DNA of 64,000 bases from Betaproteobacteria bacterium (GTDB taxonomy: Bacteria; Pseudomonadota; Gammaproteobacteria; Burkholderiales; CAIKXV01), in assembly GCA_021298815.1 (NCBI GenBank), contig JAJTHE010000001.1, forward strand, positions 1 to 64,000, read 5' to 3'. Below are positions 22,308-31,508 of the stretch, piece after piece. Every line of letters begins with the position of its first letter. Position 1 is the first letter of the stretch. A program made the position numbers and the translations under genes. Under the pieces are notes generated by a model, which saw nothing but the letters and a program-made list of their open reading frames with translations, had not been told where the DNA came from and searched no databases.

Positions 22308-24080
22308 ATGGACCTGAATCCCCCACCGCCGCTCGCCTTGGGCGTACCGCCCCGCAGGGCCGCCCTGGCACGCGCGATCGTCATCGAAGGCCGTAGCGAC
22401 GTGCGCGCCCGCCTGTGCGCGATGCTGGAGGCGGCCGGGGCGAGCCTCGCGGAAGTCGCCGATGTCGACGAGGCGATCGCGCTGGCCGACCGCGGCGAGG
22501 TGGAACTGATTCTCTGTGGCGTGTCGGACGGCGGCGAGGTGCTGCGCACGATCGCCGCCCGCCGCATGGCGAGCCGGCCCTCCGGTCCCTGGGCTCTGGT
22601 TGCAGTCTCCCCGGAGGAGGTGGGCGGGCCATCCTTGCTCGACGAACTGCAGGACCTGGCCGACGATTTCCTGCCGATGCCGATCAGCACCGGCTGGCTG
22701 GGCGCCCGCCTGCGCCTGTACGGGCGCATGGGTGCGTATGTCTCGCGCATGCAGGCGCAGCGCGCGGCACTGAAGCGCTACCAGGACGAGGCCGAGGAGG
22801 AACAGCGGATCGCCAGCTACCTGATCTCGCGCCTGGAGGGGCGGGACTCGCTGGCCGAGCGGATGATGCATGCGTGGGTATCGCCGGCGCACCACCTGAG
22901 CGGCGACGTGGTCGCCGTGGCGCGGTCGCCGGACGACCGCATCAACGTGCTGCTCGCGGACGGCACCGGCCACGGGCTCGCGGCCGCCATTTCCGTGCTG
23001 CCGGTGAGCGAAGTATTCCACCGGATGACCGATCGCGGCTTCGACATCGCGAGCATCGTCACCGAGATGAACCGCAAGCTGCGCAGTTGCATGCCGGCCG
23101 ACCGCTTCGTCGCCTGCACGGCCGCCTCGATCGACATGCGGGAGCGCGTGATAGAGCTGTGGAACGGCGGCTGCCCGCCGGTGATGCTGCTCGGTGCCGA
23201 CGGCAGCCTGGAGCGGGTCTGGCGTTCGCGCCACATGGCGCTGGGCATCCTCGACGGCAAGGACTTCGACAGTTCGGTCGAGCGCTGCGCGTACCGCGAG
23301 GAGTCGCAGCTTATGGTGGTGTCCGACGGCCTGTCCGAAGCGCTCGGCGCAGACGGCAAGCACCGCTTCGGCGACCGCGAACTGCTGGAGGCGGTACGCG
23401 GCCCGGCGGACCAGCGGCTGGAGCGCGTCGTCCACGGCCTGCACGACTTCACCGGCGGCCGGCCGCTGGAGGACGATGCGTCGATCCTGCTGGTCGACTG
23501 CCTGCTGGAACCCCTGTCCGAGCTGGTCGTCGAGCCGGAAACGCCAGCGCATGCGCAGGCAAGGGGCCGCGGTTCGCACTGGGCGCTCGAGATGCGCCTC
23601 GGCCCGGCGCAGCTTCGCAAGATCACGCTGGCACCCTTCGTCAGCGGCCTGGTGGAGCAGCTGGGCATTCCGCGCAGGCTGCGCAGCAACGTATTCTGCA
23701 TGCTGTCGGAGCTGCTCGCCAACGCACTCGACTACGGGGTGCTCGGCATGGACCCGGTCATCCTGGAGCAGGAAAACGGACGCGAGCGTTTCCGCGAGGA
23801 CCGAGCGCAGCGGCTGGCGGCCCTGGTATCCGGCAGCCTCTGGTTCAAGGCGGTGGTGGAGCCTTCCGGCGGTGGCGAGTTCCTGCAGGTGGAGATCGAG
23901 GATTCCGGCGGCGGCTTCGACATCGAAAGCGTGGAAGCGCGGCTGTCCCGGCTCAAGGGGAGGGGGGCGGTACGCCGCGGGCGCGGGCTGGAACTCGTGC
24001 GCTCGGTCTGCGACACGCTGCGCTTCGACCAGGACGGCCGGCGGGTCGTGGCGGTGATCGCCTTGTCGCGTCCGGTCTGA
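22308..24080 (+). CDS. HsbR-like SpoIIE phosphatase / serine kinase with degenerate receiver
   Basis: 590 aa. Residues about 22-150 resemble a response-regulator receiver, but the acidic pair and phospho-acceptor are lost (LILCGVSDGG where LILLD-type is expected). A coiled coil (about 145-180) leads to a PP2C/SpoIIE phosphatase (about 190-400) with metal ligands in LSGDVV and LLADGTGHG. The C-terminus (about 430-590) is a GHKL ATPase of the anti-sigma kinase type with N-box SELLANALDYGV and G1 IEDSGGGFD. It should both phosphorylate and dephosphorylate the adjacent STAS protein. Last gene of the chemotaxis operon. Confidence 0.88.
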   Translation: MDLNPPPPLALGVPPRRAALARAIVIEGRSDVRARLCAMLEAAGASLAEVADVDEAIALADRGEVELILCGVSDGGEVLRTIAARRMASRPSGPWALVAVSPEEVGGPSLLDELQDLADDFLPMPISTGWLGARLRLYGRMGAYVSRMQAQRAALKRYQDEAEEEQRIASYLISRLEGRDSLAERMMHAWVSPAHHLSGDVVAVARSPDDRINVLLADGTGHGLAAAISVLPVSEVFHRMTDRGFDIASIVTEMNRKLRSCMPADRFVACTAASIDMRERVIELWNGGCPPVMLLGADGSLERVWRSRHMALGILDGKDFDSSVERCAYREESQLMVVSDGLSEALGADGKHRFGDRELLEAVRGPADQRLERVVHGLHDFTGGRPLEDDASILLVDCLLEPLSELVVEPETPAHAQARGRGSHWALEMRLGPAQLRKITLAPFVSGLVEQLGIPRRLRSNVFCMLSELLANALDYGVLGMDPVILEQENGRERFREDRAQRLAALVSGSLWFKAVVEPSGGGEFLQVEIEDSGGGFDIESVEARLSRLKGRGAVRRGRGLELVRSVCDTLRFDQDGRRVVAVIALSRPV

Positions 24081-24205
24081 ACGACCACGGCGCGGGCGCT
24101 CCGGTCCTGCGGGCATCGCCGCTGCGCCTGCCGTGCATGGTTGCCGGCCCCGGCCGTTTTGACTAAAGTGCGCGCCTCTGGAACAGCGCGATGGAACGGG
24201 CAGAC

Positions 24206-25048
24206 ATGGCCGCACGGCGTATCGATGGCAAGGCACTTGCGGCGCAGGTGCTCGAGGAATGCAGGGTGAAGGTCGAGGCACTGGCGGCCCGCGGCATACG
24301 TCCAGGGCTCGCGGTGGTGCTGGTGGGAGACAATCCTGCCTCGCGCGCATACGTGCGCAACAAGGTGAAGGCGTGCGCGACCGTCGGCGTGCATTCCGAG
24401 GTGATCGAGATGCCCGCCACCGCGTCCCAGGCCGAAGTGCTGGACGTGGTACGCCGGCTCAATGACGATCGCTCGATCCACGGGATCCTCGTGCAGTTGC
24501 CGCTGCCTCCGGGACTGGACGAGGCGGTGATCCTCGCCGAGGTGATGGCCGGCAAGGACGTCGACGGGTTCCACACGCTGAACCGTGGTGACCTGCTGAG
24601 TGGCCACACCCGGTTCCCGCCGTGCACGCCCGCGGGCATGATGCGCATGCTTGACTCCATCGGGGCGAAGCTCACCGGCAAGGATGCCGTGGTGGTCGGG
24701 CGCAGCAACACGGTCGGCAAGCCGATGGGACTGCTGCTGCTCGGACGCGACGCGACCGTCACGCTTTGCACCTCGAAGACCGTCGACCTCGCGGCGCACA
24801 CCCGGCGTGCCGACGTGCTGGTGGTCGCGGTCGGCCGTCCCGGCATCGTCACCGGCGACATGGTGAAGCCGGGGGCGATCGTGCTCGACGTGGGGATCAA
24901 CCGTACGTCCGACGGGCGGCTGGTCGGCGACATCGACTTCGATTCGGTCGAGCAGGTCGCCGGCCACGTGACCCCGGTGCCGGGCGGCGTAGGGCCGATG
25001 ACGGTGGCGATGCTGGTGGTCAACACCATCGAAGCTGCAGCCGCGTAG
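24206..25048 (+). CDS. folD: Bifunctional methylenetetrahydrofolate dehydrogenase/cyclohydrolase
   Basis: 280 aa. Interconverts 5,10-methylene-THF, methenyl-THF and 10-formyl-THF (EC 1.5.1.5, 3.5.4.9). Seen: SRAYVRNKVKAC with the catalytic lysine, HGILVQLPLPPGLDE, DVDGFHTLNRGDLL, the NADP loop VVGRSNTVGKPMGLLLL and the closing VPGGVGPMTVAMLV. The family normally starts MAA..IDGK, favouring ATG at 24206; an ATG at 24191 would add MERAD. Convergent with the large oxidoreductase; a 14-base GC palindrome at 25051-25064 may end transcription. Confidence 0.96.
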   Translation: MAARRIDGKALAAQVLEECRVKVEALAARGIRPGLAVVLVGDNPASRAYVRNKVKACATVGVHSEVIEMPATASQAEVLDVVRRLNDDRSIHGILVQLPLPPGLDEAVILAEVMAGKDVDGFHTLNRGDLLSGHTRFPPCTPAGMMRMLDSIGAKLTGKDAVVVGRSNTVGKPMGLLLLGRDATVTLCTSKTVDLAAHTRRADVLVVAVGRPGIVTGDMVKPGAIVLDVGINRTSDGRLVGDIDFDSVEQVAGHVTPVPGGVGPMTVAMLVVNTIEAAAA

Positions 25049-25091
25049 TCGGCGGCGCGCCGCCGGGCCGGGCGATCGGACGATCAGGCGA

Positions 25092-28000
25092 TCAGACGGG
25101 CGCCGATGCGTGCTGGTTTCCCAGCCGGGCCATGCAGCGGCTGATCCACTGCGCAGTCAGCTTCTCCTGTACCGAGTTCTGCCGCAGGCGTTCGTTCAGG
25201 GCCGGGAAGTCGACCTGGTCGAGCGACTGGTCCTGGTTGAAGCATGAGAACACGTAGGTGATCTGCCCGGTCGTCCGGTCGCGGTGCGGCTGCAGGCACT
25301 GGGCGCAGATCTCCTTCATCATGCACTGCATCGGCGAGTTGATGGAACCGATCGCGCGATGTGCCGGCTTCAGGTGCCGGGCCAGCACACCATGCCGTGC
25401 AGCGCCCACCGCAGCCATCATGCGGTCCGAGCCGATCGCGATGATGCGATCGACCTCCGCGACCGGGATCGACGGTTCGCCCAGTCGCCCGTCCGCATAG
25501 GCGGCGATCGCCTCGACGATGTTGGCGCTGATCGTGCGGTCCTGGGGGCGCCCGGGTTCGAAACCCGGCGCTTCGTCGCAGCACCAGATGACCGTGTCGG
25601 CTGCCGCTTCGATCTCCTCGACCTTGTAGCGGTCGATCCGCTTCTTGTAGCCGGCGAAGTAGAGTACCTTCGAGCCCGCCGCGCGCAGGGACTGCCCGAT
25701 GGAGAAAAGCACCGCGTTGCCGAGGCCGCCGCCGACCAGCATCACCGTCTCGCCGCCAGCGATCTCGGTGGGTTCGCCGGTCGGCCCCATCAGCACGATG
25801 GGTTCGCCTGCGCGCAGCGTCCTGCAGAGGTCCGACGACCCGCCCATCTCGAGGACGATGGTCGACACCAGGCCGCGCTTCGCATCGACCCAGGCACCGG
25901 TCATCGCCAGTCCTTCCATCGCGAGCCGGGTGTCGTCGATCCGTGCCGCGTTCATCTCGTAGTTCTGCAGGCGGTAGAACTGGCCGGGCCTGAAGCGCGC
26001 GGCGGCGCGCGGGGCCTTCACCACCACCTCGACGATGTTCGGCGTCAGCCGGTTCACCTCATGCACGGTCGCGCGCAGTTCGTCGTTCAGGCGTGCGAGG
26101 AACGCGCCCGCGTCCTCCGCGACCGGGGCAGGCAGGCCGGCCAGCACGCGGGATACCGCTGGGTACCCCTGCTTGGCGGATCCCATCGCCTTCACCACGT
26201 TGCCGAAGAAGGAGGGATGCAGATCGCCGAAGAAGCTGATGAAGCGCCCGTCTTCGCGCCGCGACAGGAATACGTCCGGCCGCTTCGGCTTGGAGATCGA
26301 CCGCTCGGGACGCACCGGGTTCCCCTGCTCGTCGCAGGCGCGGAAGTAGCGGCCGTCGAGCACGAAGGTGTCGGCATCCTCGCGCGCCAGCACCGTGTTC
26401 GGGTTGGTGCCGGCGGCGATCAGCACGGTGCGCGCCGGTAGCACCACGTCGCCCGCGTCGCTCCAGCGCCCGTCTTCGCCCAGCGCCTGCCGGGCCATGG
26501 TGATCGATGCCACGTGCTGCATCGGGTCGACGTCGATACGCCGCGGCGACAGGCCCTCGGCGAACACGATGCCTTCCTCGAGCGCCTTGTGCACCTCTTC
26601 ATGGTTGAGCGTGTACGAAGGCGAGTCGATCATCCGCTTGCGGTAGGCGAGGGTCACGCCACCCCAGCCGGCGATCATCCGGGCGAGGCGGGGCGGGCGG
26701 CCTTCTGCGGCCGCGGCACGCCGCTCGGCGCGGATCGCACGGGCATGGTCGATGAACTCGGCGGCGATCGCGCGCTCTTCGTCGTTCCAGCGCGACTGCA
26801 CGCTCGCCTCGCCCTGCTCGGCCACCAGCGTCTCGTAGCGGGACAGGAACTTCTCCACCTGTACCGGGTAGTAGGCAAGCGATTCGGTCGCGGTGTCGAC
26901 CGCGGTAAGCCCGCCGCCGATCACGACCACCGGCAGCCGCAGCTGCATGTTGGCGATCGAGTCGGCCTTGGCCGCGCCGGTGAGCTGCAGCGCCATCAGG
27001 AAGTCGGACGCGGTACGCACGCCGCGCGCCAGCCCGTTGGGCATGTCGAGGATGGTCGGCCGGCCGGCGCCTGCGGCCAGTGCGACATGGTCGAAGCCGA
27101 TGTCGAAGGCATCCTGGGCGGTGAGGGTGCCGCCGAAGCGCACCCCGCCGAACATCGCGAACTCGCCGCGCCGCTCGAGCACCAGCCGGATCACTTTCAG
27201 GAAATTCTTGTTCCAGCGCACCGTGATGCCGTACTCGGCGACGCCGCCGAAGCCTGCCATCACGCGGTCGTCCAGCGACTCGTAGAGTCCGCGCACGTCC
27301 TGCACCGGTTCGAACGGCACACGCCGGCCGTCGCCATCGACGCCGGACAGCCTTGGCGGCAGGGGTTCGATCTTGAGGCCGTCGACGCCGGCCACCAGGT
27401 GCCCGTCGTTCATCAGGTGATGCGCCAGCGTGAAGCCGGCCGGGCCGAGCCCGACGACCAGCACGCGGCGCCCGGTGGGCGTGCGCGGCAGCGGGCGCCG
27501 CAGGTCGAGCGGGTTCCAGCGCGTCAGCAGCGAATAGATCTCGAAGCCCCAGGGCAGTTCGAGGACGTCCTTCAGCGTGCGGGTCTCCGACTCCGGGATG
27601 TTCACCGGTTCGGTCTTCTGGTAGATGCAGGCCTTCATGCAGTCGTTGCAGATGCGGTGGCCGGTCGCCGGCAGCATCGGGTTGTCGATTGCGATCATGG
27701 CGAGAGCGCCGATCGCATGCCCCATCGCCTTGACTTCGTGGAACTCGGAGATGCGTTCCTCGAGCGGGCAGCCGGCCAGCGTGACCGCGAACGGGGACTT
27801 CTTGTAGCGCGCGGCCGCGGGCAGGGCGTCGACCTCCGCCGCATCGCCCTTGAGCTTCTCCATCAGCCCCTTCGAGCAGGAGTCCTTGCCCTGATGGTGG
27901 CACCAGATGCAATAGTGCGCCTGGTCGAGCGCACCGACCAGGTCGGTGCCCGGATCGGTGAGCGCGAAGCCTTCGCGATGGCGCTGGTGCGCCTCGCCCA

Positions 28001-28628
28001 GGGTGAACGCGGCATAGCCGGCGGAGGTGTCGGTCTCCACCGGCACCAGGTGCTGGGGATCGGTGCGGTGCGGCGCCTTGAACAGGACGCCGGCCGCATG
28101 CCGCTGGCGGCCTTCCGGCGTCGTCAGTGCCCAGGCGGCGTAGTGCAGTGCCAGCGCGACGCGTCCGGCCAGGGCCGGATCGCCCTGCCAGGCGGTGACA
28201 TGGCGCGCGAACGCCACCTCGGCGAACGGTTCGCCGAACCATTCCTGCAGCGTGGTGGCCGCCGCGGCCGGATCGAACCCGGCCAGGGCATCGGGCTTGA
28301 CCTTGGTCGCCGCCTGCCGCTGCACGAACTGGCGCTTGCATTCGTACAGCGGTGCCAGCGCGTTGTGGCGCTCCGACAGCGCGCGCACCGCGTCCCCGAT
28401 GCCGAAGAGCGCGCCGACGAAGTCGTCGACCCAGGGCGACAGCTCGATCAGCAGCGCCGCTTCGGTGGCGGCATCGAGCGTCTCGGGTGCCGCCCGGGCG
28501 CAACGCAGCCGTGCGCCGAGGTTGGCGTCGGCGGCATCGAGCGATTGCAGGAAGGCTGCGTCCAGCGCAGCCAGGCCGTCGCGTTGGTAGAGTTGTTCGA
28601 AACGCAGCCCGTGGGCGAGAGAGAGCAT
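25092..28628 (-). CDS. Fused FAD/[4Fe-4S] GltD-like and PyrK-like oxidoreductase (Nfn-like single chain)
   Basis: 1178 aa. N-terminal roughly 230 residues are helical and unassigned. Cysteines follow in CIWCHHQGKDSC (C240, C243, C251) and CNDCMKACIYQK (C327, C330, C334), the latter in the place of the GltD/NfnB N-terminal Fe-S motif. Then a GltD-type flavoprotein: FAD loop VVGLGPAGF near 378 and a second Rossmann loop VVVIGGGLTAVD. From about 860 on is a ferredoxin-reductase module of the PyrK/NfnA type with RPGQFYRLQNYE and LVGGGLGNAV, ending in C1102-x5-C-x2-C-x17-C, a likely [2Fe-2S] site. ATG at 28626-28628 is preferred over an upstream in-frame start that adds Arg-rich, non-conserved residues. 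Electron donors and acceptors unknown. Confidence 0.8.
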   Translation of the reverse strand: MLSLAHGLRFEQLYQRDGLAALDAAFLQSLDAADANLGARLRCARAAPETLDAATEAALLIELSPWVDDFVGALFGIGDAVRALSERHNALAPLYECKRQFVQRQAATKVKPDALAGFDPAAAATTLQEWFGEPFAEVAFARHVTAWQGDPALAGRVALALHYAAWALTTPEGRQRHAAGVLFKAPHRTDPQHLVPVETDTSAGYAAFTLGEAHQRHREGFALTDPGTDLVGALDQAHYCIWCHHQGKDSCSKGLMEKLKGDAAEVDALPAAARYKKSPFAVTLAGCPLEERISEFHEVKAMGHAIGALAMIAIDNPMLPATGHRICNDCMKACIYQKTEPVNIPESETRTLKDVLELPWGFEIYSLLTRWNPLDLRRPLPRTPTGRRVLVVGLGPAGFTLAHHLMNDGHLVAGVDGLKIEPLPPRLSGVDGDGRRVPFEPVQDVRGLYESLDDRVMAGFGGVAEYGITVRWNKNFLKVIRLVLERRGEFAMFGGVRFGGTLTAQDAFDIGFDHVALAAGAGRPTILDMPNGLARGVRTASDFLMALQLTGAAKADSIANMQLRLPVVVIGGGLTAVDTATESLAYYPVQVEKFLSRYETLVAEQGEASVQSRWNDEERAIAAEFIDHARAIRAERRAAAAEGRPPRLARMIAGWGGVTLAYRKRMIDSPSYTLNHEEVHKALEEGIVFAEGLSPRRIDVDPMQHVASITMARQALGEDGRWSDAGDVVLPARTVLIAAGTNPNTVLAREDADTFVLDGRYFRACDEQGNPVRPERSISKPKRPDVFLSRREDGRFISFFGDLHPSFFGNVVKAMGSAKQGYPAVSRVLAGLPAPVAEDAGAFLARLNDELRATVHEVNRLTPNIVEVVVKAPRAAARFRPGQFYRLQNYEMNAARIDDTRLAMEGLAMTGAWVDAKRGLVSTIVLEMGGSSDLCRTLRAGEPIVLMGPTGEPTEIAGGETVMLVGGGLGNAVLFSIGQSLRAAGSKVLYFAGYKKRIDRYKVEEIEAAADTVIWCCDEAPGFEPGRPQDRTISANIVEAIAAYADGRLGEPSIPVAEVDRIIAIGSDRMMAAVGAARHGVLARHLKPAHRAIGSINSPMQCMMKEICAQCLQPHRDRTTGQITYVFSCFNQDQSLDQVDFPALNERLRQNSVQEKLTAQWISRCMARLGNQHASAPV

Positions 28629-28869
28629 CGGAGAGCAGTCGCGGTTGCAGGGGAAGCGGCAGGCCGAGGGGGACGGCCATGCCCGGGCCATAATGATAGT
28701 GCGGTTCCGTTGCACGCGGCCCGTCCTGCCCCCACGAACGCGCCGTCGGCCGTTGCCCGGCGCGGCTACGCGCCTGCGGTAGCGGACTGCCCGCCGGCAG
28801 GGTAAGCTCCCGTCCCCCGGTGTTCCGCCCCCGTCGTCCGAATGCCTTCCCGTCCCGCGTACTGCTGCG

Positions 28870-29928
28870 ATGTCCAGCCCTGAACCGGCAAGCCCCGGCA
28901 CGGCGCTCTGCCTGTCCGGCGGCGGCTATCGCGCCGTGCTGTTCAACGCCGGTGCCGTGCTGCGACTGGCCGAGGCGGGCCTGCTCGGCACTGCCACGCG
29001 GATCTGCGGCGTCTCCGGCGGGGCGATCGTCGCCGGGTTGGTGGCGGTGCACTGGTCGCGCCTGGCGTCGGACGGTTTTTCCGCGGCAGCCGTGCGCCGG
29101 GAGATCCTCGCGCCGTTGCGTACCCTGACCAGCCGCACGCTGGACGGGCGTTCCGTGGTCGGGGGGCTGCTATTTCCCCGGTCGCTGACCGAATGGATCT
29201 CCCACAACTTCGACCGCGATCTCTACCACGGCGTCCAGTTCGGGGACCTGCCCTCGCTGCCACGGCTTTCCATCGGCGCGAGCCAGCTCAATGGCGGCAC
29301 GCGCGTGGTGTTCAGCAACGAGGCACGCAGCCGTGTCGGCGCGATCTCGATCGGCGATCCCAGCTATCCGGTGACCGATGCTGTCTGCGCATCGATCGCG
29401 ATGCCGCCGGCCTTCCCGGCGCTGCGGGTGAGCGAGAGCGACCTCGACGGGGAAGCGCGCGGCATGCAGCTCGCGGACGGCATGCTCTGCGATCCGCTCG
29501 CGCTCGCCGATGCGCAGGATTGTCGCACGCTCTGGGTCAGCGACGGCGGCGGCGCACTGGTCGAGGAACCCTCGATCGACGGCAAGGTCGACCAGGCCGC
29601 CCGTGCCATCGAGATCCTCCAGGACGCCTTGCGGCTGTCGCCGAAGCATGCATTGCTGTCCGGCTTCCAGGACGGTCGCCACGCGGGGGCCTACTGGTCG
29701 CTGCGCGCGAACACGTCCGACTATCCGGCCGACACCTGCCTGGTCTGTCCGCCCTCGCGCGCGGCGGAACTGGCGGCGTTGCCGACGCGGTTCGCGGCGA
29801 TGAACGAAGACCTGCAGGAGCGGCTCATCAACTGGGGCTACGCCATCTGCGACATCTCGCTGCGCTCATGGTTCGACGGCACGCTCGCGCGTCCCGCCGA
29901 ATTTCCCTACCGCGACCGCGGGCTCTGA
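28870..29928 (+). CDS. Patatin-like phospholipase family protein
   Basis: 352 aa. Catalytic Ser-Asp dyad hydrolase: oxyanion loop CLSGGGYRA at 14-22, nucleophile S49 in GVSGGAIVAG and D203 in LADGML are in the family order. No signal peptide is visible, so it is probably cytoplasmic or secreted by another route. ATG at 28870. It diverges from the Nfn-like gene. Substrate probably acyl lipids; unproven. Confidence 0.9.
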   Translation: MSSPEPASPGTALCLSGGGYRAVLFNAGAVLRLAEAGLLGTATRICGVSGGAIVAGLVAVHWSRLASDGFSAAAVRREILAPLRTLTSRTLDGRSVVGGLLFPRSLTEWISHNFDRDLYHGVQFGDLPSLPRLSIGASQLNGGTRVVFSNEARSRVGAISIGDPSYPVTDAVCASIAMPPAFPALRVSESDLDGEARGMQLADGMLCDPLALADAQDCRTLWVSDGGGALVEEPSIDGKVDQAARAIEILQDALRLSPKHALLSGFQDGRHAGAYWSLRANTSDYPADTCLVCPPSRAAELAALPTRFAAMNEDLQERLINWGYAICDISLRSWFDGTLARPAEFPYRDRGL

Positions 29929-29994
29929 TCCGCGGCGGGCCTCCGCGCCGGCGCGCGATGCCGGCAGGCGCGCAGGCGCGCGAGCGTGGACTGC

Positions 29995-31233
29995 TCAGCC
30001 TGCGTGGTAGATCGCGCGCGCCACGTCGACCCCAGCGCCACGCGTGAAGCGGTGGCTTTCGCCGGCCAGCACCGCCTCGAGCGCCGACAGGGTGGTCAGA
30101 ACCGCATCTCGGCGAGCGTTGTAGCCCATCGCGCCGATGCGCCAGATGCGGCCGTGCAGCGGTCCGAACGAGGTGCCGATCTCGATGTTGAACTCGTCGA
30201 GCATCGCCGTGCGCACGCGGTCGCCGCTGACGCCCTCCGGGATCCACACGCCGGTGACGTTCGGCATCTTGTTCGCCTTGTCGCCGAACACCTTCAGGTT
30301 CATCGCCTCGAGAGCGCCGACGATCGCACGGCTGGCCAGCGCGTGGCGTGCATACACCTGTGCATGGCCTTCCTGCAGGAAGATACGCGCGCACTCGCGT
30401 GCCGCGTACAGCATTGTGGTGGCTTCGGTATGGTGGTTGAGCGCTCGCTCGCTCCAGTAGTCGATGATCATCGCGAGGTCGAAGTAGTTCGACGCGATGA
30501 TGCGTCCGGCACCCGGCCGGTAGTCGGCCGGACGCAGTCCTTCCTCGACATGGCGGCGGCGCATGATCTTCTCGCACAGTGCGTCCGACAGGGTGATCGG
30601 CGCGATGCCGGAGGGGCCGGCAAGGCATTTCTGCAGGGCGCCGGTCACGCAGTCGATCTGCCAGGCATCCACCGGCAGGGGCGTCCCGCACAGGGAGGCG
30701 GTGGCGTCCACCTGCAGCATCACGCCGTGCCTTCGGCACAGCGCGCCGAGTTCGGCCAGCGGCTGCAGCATGGTGGTCGAGGTATCGCCCTGGCAGCAGG
30801 CGAGCAGCTTCGGCGAGAATGCGCGGATCTCGGATTCGATCAGCGCCAGGTCGAACACGGTGCCCCATTCGGCCTCGATCACGCGCACTTCGGCGCCGAC
30901 ACGGCGCGCGATCTCGGCCTTGAGCTGGCCGAAACGCCCGAAGCTCGCGACCAGCACCCGGTCGCCGGGTTCGACCAGCGAAACCATCACCGTCTCGATC
31001 GCGGAGCGGGCAGTGCCGTCGATGCACAGGGTCTGCGTGTTGGTGGTCTCGAACACGCCTCGGTAGAGCGCCTGCGTATCGCGCATGTATTGACGGAACT
31101 GGGGATCGAACTGGCCGAGCAGCTGTGCCGACATCGCACGCAGCACCCGCGGATCGGCATTGATCGGCCCGGGGCCCATCAGCAGCCGGGGCAGGGGGTT
31201 CAGTTCGGACAGTTCAGACAGGGTCGAAGACAT
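29995..31233 (-). CDS. Class V aminotransferase (alanine/ureidoglycine-glyoxylate type)
   Basis: 412 aa PLP enzyme. Opening PLPRLLMGPGPINADPRVL is typical of alanine/serine-glyoxylate transaminases. The PLP lysine is K202 in GALQKCLAGPSGIAP, closer to PucG-type ureidoglycine-glyoxylate aminotransferases than to serine-pyruvate enzymes as I recall them. The phosphate/aspartate contact is in LQVDATASLCG. ATG at 31231-31233 was chosen because the conserved region starts 15 residues later; the frame stays open further upstream. Diverges from malQ. Substrate assignment uncertain; no purine-degradation genes are adjacent. Confidence 0.88.
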   Translation of the reverse strand: MSSTLSELSELNPLPRLLMGPGPINADPRVLRAMSAQLLGQFDPQFRQYMRDTQALYRGVFETTNTQTLCIDGTARSAIETVMVSLVEPGDRVLVASFGRFGQLKAEIARRVGAEVRVIEAEWGTVFDLALIESEIRAFSPKLLACCQGDTSTTMLQPLAELGALCRRHGVMLQVDATASLCGTPLPVDAWQIDCVTGALQKCLAGPSGIAPITLSDALCEKIMRRRHVEEGLRPADYRPGAGRIIASNYFDLAMIIDYWSERALNHHTEATTMLYAARECARIFLQEGHAQVYARHALASRAIVGALEAMNLKVFGDKANKMPNVTGVWIPEGVSGDRVRTAMLDEFNIEIGTSFGPLHGRIWRIGAMGYNARRDAVLTTLSALEAVLAGESHRFTRGAGVDVARAIYHAG

Positions 31234-31508
31234 GGGTTCAGCCGTCGGGTGAGAAGTTCGGGACACGAGCTCCGGTCGAGTGTAGAACAGGGCGGCGCAG
31301 TCCGGTCGAAATCGTCCCGCGCCCGGGCCGGCGCTACACTCGCCAAGGGAAAGCGGAAGGCGCCCCGTCCCGGCAACCGCCGCCCGTCCTGCCGACGAAC
31401 AGCCATCGCGCCGCCCGCTGCCATGCCCGACCATCCATCGACATTCCGCTTCCCTGCCAGCCTCCGCCCGATCCAGCGCTCTTGCGCCTGCCTTGCGGTG
31501 GACCCCGC

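Noticed and set aside
21885-24350. An 821-codon minus-strand frame opposite the STAS and SpoIIE-type genes
   Set aside because: Antisense shadow; both sense genes have complete family motifs.
25051-25064. GGCGGCGCGCCGCC palindrome as a terminator
   Set aside because: It has no loop and no T-run; it may help end transcription between the convergent genes but is not a supportable terminator alone.
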